From CAYSHJ01 sp964589725 (lineage in GTDB: Bacteria > Planctomycetota > Planctomycetia > Planctomycetales > Planctomycetaceae): a stretch of DNA of 11,863 nt. A program made the position numbers and the translations under genes. Below the pieces are notes generated by a model, which saw nothing but the letters and a program-made list of their open reading frames with translations, was not told the origin of the DNA and did not search any database. The stretch spans positions 1 through 11,863 of the forward strand of contig CAZPUJ010000152.1 of the NCBI GenBank assembly GCA_964589725.1, in the 5' to 3' direction. How positions within the stretch are numbered: the first letter of the stretch is position 1; each line of letters opens with the position of its first letter. Shown here one piece after another: positions 6,109-11,863 of the stretch.

Positions 6109-9100
6109 ATGCCTGAACCTCGCGCTTCCCGTCGTTGGCATTTCGTGTTGATCGGACTGATCGTCGTCGCAACCGCAGTGTTTGTCATCTTGCGAGGCCG
6201 CCCGATTGGAAACGGCAACGGCTTTCGTGAAGGGCCGGGCAAGCGGCTGGATGGCGATGCAGTCAAAGCATCGTCGTTGCTCAACGAGGCGCTTGCGTTA
6301 CTGGAGAACGGAAAATACGACGCCGCGGCGGAGAAGTTCGCAGTCCTCGACAAGCAAGCTTCCGATGAGCCCGCTGCGCGGCGAAACCGAGCCATCGCGG
6401 CCGTGCTGGCGATTGCTCCTGAAACGTTGGACAAGGTCCGTAACGCCGAGAAGTTCCAAAGCGGACTCGCGCGGGCCGAAGAGGCCGTGGCCAAGGCAGT
6501 GAAATTAGAGCCCAAGTCGCCGGTGACGCATCTGCTCGCCGCACGATTGGCCGAGCATCATGATGACCGCCGACGACAGTTCGACGAGTTGCAAACAGCC
6601 GTCGATCTTTCGGCGGGCGATCCGGCGTTGGAAACCGAAATCTACGTCGCGTCGCGGGCCAGCGATGACCTGGAATTGCAGAAACGCGGTTCCGCCGCGC
6701 TGAGACGAGCGGCTGACAAGGCCACCGACAATCTGTGGCTGCTGACCGAACGGCTGGTCGTCGAAGCGACCGAGAAAGACGTGGACATCGCCAAGACACT
6801 GGTTCAAGTCAAACACATCAGTCAGCCGTTTGTCGAATTCATCCAGAAGCTCCGGAATGTGGACCTGATTGACCTGTTGAACAAAGCCGAGGAGGCCGTC
6901 GGCAAGCAAGATTGGACTTCGGTGACGCGGTTCGCTCGGCTGGTGTCGAACATCTTCAAACCGGAGATCGCAACCAAGCTCGATCAGCGCCGCGTGTCGA
7001 AGCACTTGCTGGAATATGTCGTTCACGACTTCTCCGCCGCTTGGTACGAACAGGCCAAGCCGGCGTTGTCGGCTAACGCGGCGAAAGCGGAATCGGCGAT
7101 CGACATCCAATTCGTCGAGGCTTCCGCCAGTGATCAGTTGCCGCCACTGGCGGGGATTCGCGACGTGAAGATCGCCGACTTCGACCTCGACGGCCGTTGG
7201 GACGTCATCGTGTTGCTCAATGGCCAACTGATCGTGTTTGGCCAGCGCGACCCCGCGTCGACCGACCACAAGTCCACGAACGGTTCGCGCTGGGTGACGC
7301 TTTGCGAGCAAGTCGTGCCGAATGGCTTGTCGGAAATCGTCGCCTGCGATTTGGATCGAGACACGGAAGACACTCCAGCCGATCATCGCTTCATCGGGCA
7401 AACCGCACCGCCGATCGTCGAAAAGTTGAATAACGCGAAAGCCAATCCAGCAACATCCAACGAGGCCGCGAAGAACGAATCGTCGGAGAAGAGTTCGTCG
7501 TCGACGAGCGCCGCTCCTGAAGGTGCCGTCGAGCGGGCCGAGGATGCGGACGTCGACTTACTCCTCTTCGGTGAGGACGGGTTGCAGTTCTGGCGGAATC
7601 AGTTTGATCCGGCCACGAAGACGCGGTCGTTGCAATTGGTCGAACAGGGCGAAGGCTTTCAAGCCTTGCGCGACGTGCGGGCCGTCGCGCCCACAGACCT
7701 CGATCACGACGGCGATTTGGATTTGATCGTCTCCAGCAGCAACGGCATTTCCATCTGGCAAAACAACGACAGCCGCGAGCACACGAAATTCATTGACATT
7801 TCCTACCGCTCCGCCCTTCCGCCCACTGACCTCAAAGCAACCGTCCTGCTGCCGGTCGATTGGAACTTCGACGTGCAAACCGACGTGCTCGTGACGGGGC
7901 GATACATTGAGAAGCCAGGTTGGCTGGAAAACATTTCGCACGGCCGACTGCGCTGGCGGGAGTTTCCACCAAATTACAGCCGATTGGGACATTGTTGCTC
8001 GTTGCATTTGATGGGCTTGCAGACGAGTCCATTAGGTTGGCAATTGCTTGCTTCTGGAGATGATCCTTTGCGAAATCAATCCTCAACAGCACTAGACGCT
8101 CCCATCACCAAGCATCTGCTACGTGGTGATTTTTTCAAAGAGTCAGCACGGCCGGATGACGGGACTCTAGCGGCAGACTTTGACAACGACGGAAATAGAG
8201 AACTGCTCTCCTGGCATTCAGAAAGCGACTTCGTTTGGATCGATGACAAGCTTTTAATTCCGTTAAAGGACAGTACACGTACGGTCACATGCAGAGTCGC
8301 CGACTTTGACGCCGACGGTGATGAGGACGTCTTGATTGTCACCGACCAACGACCGATCTGGGTTCGCAACGACGGTGGCAACAAGAACGGCTGGATTGAC
8401 CTGTCGATCCGAGCGGACAAGGATCGCAAGCCGCAGCGCGACAGCGAGCGGGTCAACATTCATGGCGTCGGCAGTTTGATCGAACTTCGCGCGGCGGGCT
8501 TGCCGGAGGTGCCGGGGCGAAAGTCGCACGTGCGCGTCGTCGAAGGGCAATCGACGCACTTTGGACTCGGTGCGGCGAAGCAGGTGGATGCGGCCCGCAT
8601 CGTCTGGACGAACGGCATTCCACAAAACATCCTACGGCCGCGGCCCGGCGAGGCGATTGCGGCTCAGCAGATTCTGAAAGGCTCGTGTCCTTATCTTTAC
8701 ACGTGGGACGGCGAACAGTGGACGTTCTACACCGACTGCCTGTGGGCCGCGCCGATCGGATTGCAGTTAGCCGACGGCAAACTGGCACAAGCTCGCGAAT
8801 GGGAATATCTCAAAATCGACGGTAACCGGCTGCGCGAGCACAAGGGCGAATACCGTTTGATGCTGACCGAGGAACTTTGGGAAGCTGCGTACTTCGATCA
8901 AGTCCGCTTGCTGGCCGTCGATCATCCGGCCGATGTCGAGTTCTTCTCGAACGAAAAAGTCGGCCCCGCGTCGGTTGCCGAATTTCATTTGCATCCGGTG
9001 CGCCGCCGTCACACACCCCTGTCGGCGCACGATCATCGAGGCCGCGATGTGCTCGAACGCATCGCCAAGCGGGACGAGCGATATCTCCGTCCGTTCGACC

Positions 9101-10047
9101 GGGTCATCAAGCAAGGTCTGACCGAAGAACACTTCATTGAGCTGGACCTTGGGAAGCTCGACAATCCGCGCAGCGTGACGTTGTTTCTGACCGGTTGGGT
9201 CTTCCCAACCGACACGTCGATCAACATCGGCATCTCGCAGAACCCGGACTTGTCGCCGCCGAAGCCGCCGGCGATTTGGGTGCAGGACGATGATGGCACG
9301 TGGCGTGAAGCGATCAGCTACATTGGCTTCCCCGGCGGCAAGACGAAGACGATCGCGGTCGGTTTGTCGAAGGCGTTGGGACTCGATAAACATGAGGGTT
9401 CAAATCGAGAAGCTCAAAGTTCCGATGTCAAATCTCAAATCTCAGATGTCAAATCTGAAATCAAAAATCCAAAATCAAAAATCAAGAATCGCGTCCGCAT
9501 CGTCACGTCGATGGAACTGTACTGGGACGAAGTTTTCTTCACCGTCGATGAACCGCCGCTGGAGCACAAGCTCACGGAGTTGCCGCTCCTCGGAGCCGAC
9601 TTGCAGTTCCGAGGCTTCTCCGAGCGGCTGCCGCATCCGGATTTTGGGCCGGAGCGGTTTGATGCCTCGCAAATCACGACCGAGCCACAGTGGCCGCCGA
9701 TGGGGGGCAAATTCACTCGTTATGGTGACGTGACGGAATTGATCACCGAAGGCGATGACTTCTTCGCGATTCTCGGTGCCGGAGATGCGATGACCGTGCG
9801 TTTCAAAGCGGTCTCGAACGACTTGCCTTCTGGCTGGAAGCGAGATTTCATCATTCACAACGTCGGTTACGACAAAGACGCGGACTTGAACACGGTCTAC
9901 GGTCAGTTCGTTGAACCGCTGCCGTTCCAAGCCATGCGCGGCTATCCCGATCCGTCCGGGCAAGAGTACCCGGACTCACCAGCTCACCGCGATTACTTGC
10001 GCCGGTTCCAGACGCGAGAACAGAGCCGAACACAATTCTGGCGGTAG
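6109..10047 (+). CDS. Membrane-anchored TPR / FG-GAP / ASPIC-UnbV protein (CRTAC1-like), 1312 residues
   Basis: Residues 1-10 are basic and 11-28 (HFVLIGLIVVATAVFVIL) form one membrane helix, so most of the protein should face the periplasm. Residues about 50-330 are helical and TPR-like (SLLNEALALLENGKYDAAAEKF). Four acidic FG-GAP/VCBS-type repeats follow: DFDLDGRWDVIVL (357-369), TDLDHDGDLDLIV (529-541), DFDNDGNRELL (690-700) and DFDADGDEDVLIV (732-744), likely calcium-binding beta-propeller blades. A Ser/Ala-rich linker lies at 438-475. Residues 783-850 (VNIHGVGSLIELRAAG, HFGLGAAKQVDAARIVW) match ASPIC/UnbV. A long C-terminal region (858-1312), opening with SCPYLYTWDGEQWTFYTDC, is not one I can assign. 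Residues 1098-1127 are encoded by a 7-base repeat array. FG-GAP/UnbV proteins of this type are common in planctomycetes and of unknown function; carbohydrate or protein binding is inferred. The start has GGAG 6 bases upstream. Transcription probably ends at the hairpin at 10049-10079. Confidence 0.9.
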   Translation: MPEPRASRRWHFVLIGLIVVATAVFVILRGRPIGNGNGFREGPGKRLDGDAVKASSLLNEALALLENGKYDAAAEKFAVLDKQASDEPAARRNRAIAAVLAIAPETLDKVRNAEKFQSGLARAEEAVAKAVKLEPKSPVTHLLAARLAEHHDDRRRQFDELQTAVDLSAGDPALETEIYVASRASDDLELQKRGSAALRRAADKATDNLWLLTERLVVEATEKDVDIAKTLVQVKHISQPFVEFIQKLRNVDLIDLLNKAEEAVGKQDWTSVTRFARLVSNIFKPEIATKLDQRRVSKHLLEYVVHDFSAAWYEQAKPALSANAAKAESAIDIQFVEASASDQLPPLAGIRDVKIADFDLDGRWDVIVLLNGQLIVFGQRDPASTDHKSTNGSRWVTLCEQVVPNGLSEIVACDLDRDTEDTPADHRFIGQTAPPIVEKLNNAKANPATSNEAAKNESSEKSSSSTSAAPEGAVERAEDADVDLLLFGEDGLQFWRNQFDPATKTRSLQLVEQGEGFQALRDVRAVAPTDLDHDGDLDLIVSSSNGISIWQNNDSREHTKFIDISYRSALPPTDLKATVLLPVDWNFDVQTDVLVTGRYIEKPGWLENISHGRLRWREFPPNYSRLGHCCSLHLMGLQTSPLGWQLLASGDDPLRNQSSTALDAPITKHLLRGDFFKESARPDDGTLAADFDNDGNRELLSWHSESDFVWIDDKLLIPLKDSTRTVTCRVADFDADGDEDVLIVTDQRPIWVRNDGGNKNGWIDLSIRADKDRKPQRDSERVNIHGVGSLIELRAAGLPEVPGRKSHVRVVEGQSTHFGLGAAKQVDAARIVWTNGIPQNILRPRPGEAIAAQQILKGSCPYLYTWDGEQWTFYTDCLWAAPIGLQLADGKLAQAREWEYLKIDGNRLREHKGEYRLMLTEELWEAAYFDQVRLLAVDHPADVEFFSNEKVGPASVAEFHLHPVRRRHTPLSAHDHRGRDVLERIAKRDERYLRPFDRVIKQGLTEEHFIELDLGKLDNPRSVTLFLTGWVFPTDTSINIGISQNPDLSPPKPPAIWVQDDDGTWREAISYIGFPGGKTKTIAVGLSKALGLDKHEGSNREAQSSDVKSQISDVKSEIKNPKSKIKNRVRIVTSMELYWDEVFFTVDEPPLEHKLTELPLLGADLQFRGFSERLPHPDFGPERFDASQITTEPQWPPMGGKFTRYGDVTELITEGDDFFAILGAGDAMTVRFKAVSNDLPSGWKRDFIIHNVGYDKDADLNTVYGQFVEPLPFQAMRGYPDPSGQEYPDSPAHRDYLRRFQTREQSRTQFWR
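9400..9490. repeat. A+T-rich 7-base-period repeat array inside the FG-GAP protein gene
   Basis: Thirteen units of exactly 7 bases run from 9400 to 9490. TCAAATC occurs at 9400, 9428, 9435 and 9449; TCAGATG at 9442; the later units drift to TGAAATC, AAAAATC (9463, 9477), CAAAATC and AAGAATC. Three units make 21 bases, or seven codons, so the peptide shows a heptad rhythm (SSDVKSQISDVKSEIKN). A+T content is far above that of the surrounding gene. Confidence 0.9.
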
Positions 10048-10048
10048 T

Positions 10049-10079
10049 CGGATCATTCTTCCATGATCTGTTTTTCTTT
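10049..10079 (+). terminator. Rho-independent terminator of the FG-GAP gene, inside the end of frr
   Basis: CGGATCAT (10049-10056) pairs with ATGATCTG (10063-10070), including one G-U pair, around a six-base loop, and is followed by TTTTTCTTT (10071-10079). The hairpin starts 2 bases after the FG-GAP stop codon and contains the frr stop codon on the other strand. The stem is A/T-rich and so of moderate strength. On the minus strand the run reads as A's before the stem, so it would serve frr poorly. Confidence 0.65.
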
Positions 10080-10613
10080 GGCCGCCGCTTCGTCGTTGAC
10101 GGAGCCTTCGTATTTCTTCGTGAGGTTCTGGACCTCTTCCTTGGTCGCTTCGCAGAGATCCTCGGTGAGGACTTTGTCCTTTTGAGCCGTGTCGGCGTGC
10201 TTGTTGGCGTCGCGGCGAACGTTGCGGATCGCGACGCGGGCTTCCTCGGCGAATTCCTTCACGCGCCCGACAAGTTGCTTGCGGCGGTCAGTCGAAAGTG
10301 GCGGAATGTTCAGACGGATGACGCGGCCCTCCACCTTCGGGGCCAATCCCACATCGCTCGACTGAATCGCCTTCGCGATCGGTTGCACGCTGTTCTGGTC
10401 ATACGGCCGGATCATCAGTTGTTGCGGCTCGGGCACGCTGACCTGCGCGATTTGTTTGAGTGGTGTCGGTGAGCCGTAGACCTCGACGCGAATGTTGTCG
10501 ACGAGGCCGGGGTTGGCGCGGCCGGTGCGCAGACCCTTCAGTTGTTCGCGAAAGACCGAAGCGGCCTTGTCCATGCGTTCTTCGCAGTCCAGCAGAATCT
10601 CATCTTGGTCCAT
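10053..10613 (-). CDS. frr: Ribosome recycling factor
   Basis: A 186-residue cytoplasmic protein, matching the usual 185. With EF-G and IF3 it splits the post-termination ribosome and frees it for a new round. Recognisable stretches are LRTGRANPGLVD (28-39), VEVYGSPTPLKQIAQVSVPEP (43-63, in part VYGSPTPLKQIAQV), RPYDQNSVQPIAKAI (69-83), RLNIPPLSTDRRKQLV (100-115) and NVRRDANKHAD (131-141), which covers the conserved arginine region of domain I. The start ATG at 10613 has AAGGGG 6 bases upstream. In many bacteria frr follows pyrH (and tsf, rpsB); here a glutamine synthetase gene with its own terminator lies upstream instead, so frr is probably transcribed from a promoter within 10614-10697, although I see no clear -35/-10 pair. 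The gene converges on the FG-GAP gene with 5 bases between stop codons. Confidence 0.98.
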   Translation of the reverse strand: MDQDEILLDCEERMDKAASVFREQLKGLRTGRANPGLVDNIRVEVYGSPTPLKQIAQVSVPEPQQLMIRPYDQNSVQPIAKAIQSSDVGLAPKVEGRVIRLNIPPLSTDRRKQLVGRVKEFAEEARVAIRNVRRDANKHADTAQKDKVLTEDLCEATKEEVQNLTKKYEGSVNDEAAAKEKQIMEE

Positions 10614-10689
10614 GATCGGCCCCTTGAGACGACGTGCGCGTGGTTCTCGGCGAGTGTGATCGCAGGCACGACTCGTGGAAACTTATCGG

Positions 10690-10731
10690 ATTAGCAAACT
10701 GCCTCGATGACCGGCGGCCATCGAGGCAGTG
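10690..10731 (-). terminator. Hairpin terminator of the glutamine synthetase gene
   Basis: ACTGCCTCGATG (10698-10709) and CATCGAGGCAGT (10719-10730) form a perfect 12-base stem around a nine-base loop. Read on the minus strand it starts 28 bases after the glnN stop codon and is followed by TTTGCTAAT, a short broken T run. The stem is strong and the T tract weak. It separates glnN from frr. Confidence 0.8.
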
Positions 10732-10758
10732 AGATTGATGAACTTGGCGCGAGCCACT

Positions 10759-11863
10759 CTATCGGATGAACAGCATCTCGCGGTAGGTCGGCAGCGGCCA
10801 GAGGTCGTCGGCGATGATGCCTTCGAGCTCGTCGGCCACTTGGCGAACCTTGAGCATGGCCGGGAGGACTTCGTCGCGGAAGTGCTTGGCATGCGCGCAG
10901 GTGTCGCCGCTAGCGTGATGCTCGGCTGCGTCGTTCAATTGCTTGATCGCTCCCTCGAGTTGGCCAGTCAGTTCGGTGACGCGGTCGAGTGAACTGGTGT
11001 CGGGCGTGCGACCGCAATTCTTCATGGCACAGGCGGTCTGAGCCAACTCGCTCTGATACCGATATGCTGCGGGCAGGATCATCGAACGAGCGATGTTCAG
11101 GCACAAACGGCTTTCGGTGTTGATGTCCTTGCAGTATCGCTCAATGTAGATGTCGTAGCGGCTGGCGGTTTCGCGCGGGCTGAGCACGGCGTACTTGTCG
11201 AACAGTTCGATGACATCCTTGTCCTTGAGCACGCCCAGGGCATCGACCGTGTTTCGCAGGTTCGGCAGGCCACGTTTCTCGGATTCCTTGTGCCATTCCT
11301 CGGTGTAATTGTCGCCGTTGAAAATCACGGCCTTGTGCTGCTTGATGATGTTTTGCAGCAGCGATTGGCAGGCCGCATTGAGCTTACGGGGATCGCCGCC
11401 GGTGGCCTTTTCGAGTTCCGTGGCAGCGTAGTCCAAACTTTCGGCGACAATCGTGTTCAACACGACCAGCGGGCCGGAGATGGATTGGTTCGAGCCGACC
11501 GCGCGGAACTCGAATTTGTTGCCGGTGAACGCAAATGTGCTCGTGCGGTTGCGGTCGCCGCTGTCTTTTGGAAGCGGCGGCAACGTATCGACGCCGACCG
11601 TCAGATAACCGCCCTTCTTCGACGACTCCAGCTTGCCCTTTTCAATTTGCTCGAAGACGTCCGTCAGCATTTCGCCGAGGAAGATCGAAACAATCGCGGG
11701 TGGAGCTTCGTTCGCACCCAGGCGATGATCGTTGCCGGCGTGTGCGATCGACGCCCGCAGCAGTTTTGCCCAACGATGCACGGCGCGGATCACGGCGGCG
11801 CAGAACACCAGGAACTGCATGTTCTGGTGCGGGTCGTCGCCCGGTTCGAGCAGGTTGGCCGAC
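10759..11863 (-). CDS. glnN: Type III glutamine synthetase, C-terminal part (5' end beyond window)
   Basis: The visible 367 residues are the C-terminal half of a GSIII enzyme, normally about 700-730 residues, which makes glutamine from glutamate and ammonia with ATP in the cytoplasm. Diagnostic stretches are LLEPGDDPHQN near the window edge, AGNDHRLGANEAPPAIVSIF (42-61 of the fragment) and the glutamate/ATP-site region NRTSTFAFTGNKFEFRAVGS (105-124). These belong to GSIII rather than to GSI (GlnA) or GSII. The remainder is the helical C-terminal region peculiar to GSIII, ending in PLPTYREMLFIR. An internal ATG at 11820 is not the start, because conserved family sequence continues upstream in frame to the window edge. 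GSIII is common in planctomycetes, Bacteroidetes and some cyanobacteria and is often nitrogen-regulated; the promoter is outside the window. Confidence 0.96.
   Translation of the reverse strand, partial: SANLLEPGDDPHQNMQFLVFCAAVIRAVHRWAKLLRASIAHAGNDHRLGANEAPPAIVSIFLGEMLTDVFEQIEKGKLESSKKGGYLTVGVDTLPPLPKDSGDRNRTSTFAFTGNKFEFRAVGSNQSISGPLVVLNTIVAESLDYAATELEKATGGDPRKLNAACQSLLQNIIKQHKAVIFNGDNYTEEWHKESEKRGLPNLRNTVDALGVLKDKDVIELFDKYAVLSPRETASRYDIYIERYCKDINTESRLCLNIARSMILPAAYRYQSELAQTACAMKNCGRTPDTSSLDRVTELTGQLEGAIKQLNDAAEHHASGDTCAHAKHFRDEVLPAMLKVRQVADELEGIIADDLWPLPTYREMLFIR

Noticed and set aside
6505..7401. Minus-strand reading frame of 298 codons within the FG-GAP gene.
   Set aside because: It lies wholly antisense to a gene with clear domains and has no motifs of its own.
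8767..9393. Minus-strand reading frame of 208 codons within the FG-GAP gene.
   Set aside because: Antisense shadow; the plus-strand frame carries continuous conserved sequence here.
10614..10697. Promoter for frr.
   Set aside because: A promoter is expected here, but no -35/-10 pair with acceptable spacing was convincing by eye.

Overview
The window most likely comes from a planctomycete (Planctomycetota). This is inferred from the gene types rather than from a marker gene: a very long membrane-anchored TPR / FG-GAP / ASPIC-UnbV protein, a secreted PQQ-type beta-propeller, a PD-(D/E)XK transposase-like protein of the 'MGHDQRLK' type, a type III glutamine synthetase, frequent weak ribosome binding sites, and GC-rich double-hairpin repeats. 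Nothing suggests a phage, plasmid or complete insertion sequence.

Layout. From 5957 down to 1, five genes run on the minus strand: an asparagine-synthase-like ATP-dependent amide ligase (5957-4581), an iron-type alcohol dehydrogenase (4459-3140), a secreted beta-propeller protein (3065-1800), an Rpn-like nuclease/transposase-family protein (1794-847) and a HemW/HemN-like radical SAM protein cut by the window edge (779-1). Gaps are 121, 74, 5 and 67 bases, so partial co-transcription is possible. A 151-base divergent region (5958-6108) separates this cluster from a plus-strand gene for a 1312-residue FG-GAP/UnbV protein (6109-10047). That gene converges with frr (10613-10053), leaving 5 bases between the stops. 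Upstream of frr, and ending in a clear hairpin terminator, is the C-terminal part of glnN-type glutamine synthetase (11863-10759, cut by the edge). No gene-free stretch exceeds 300 bases; the largest are 4460-4580, 5958-6108 and 10614-10758.

The genes do not form one obvious pathway. frr and glnN are housekeeping; the others look like accessory or poorly characterised planctomycete genes.

The most notable content is repeat DNA, much of it inside genes and in frame. Three arrays have a strict 7-base period: two A+T-rich arrays built on TCAAATC, one inside the amide ligase gene and one inside the FG-GAP gene, and a G+C-rich array that exactly fills the spacer between the dehydrogenase and the beta-propeller gene. 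Two double-hairpin (REP-like) elements share one architecture: one lies in the divergent promoter region and the other is translated inside the dehydrogenase, where it pushes two metal-ligand histidines apart by about 43 residues. Together they suggest that short repeats invade genes here and are tolerated as extra protein loops.
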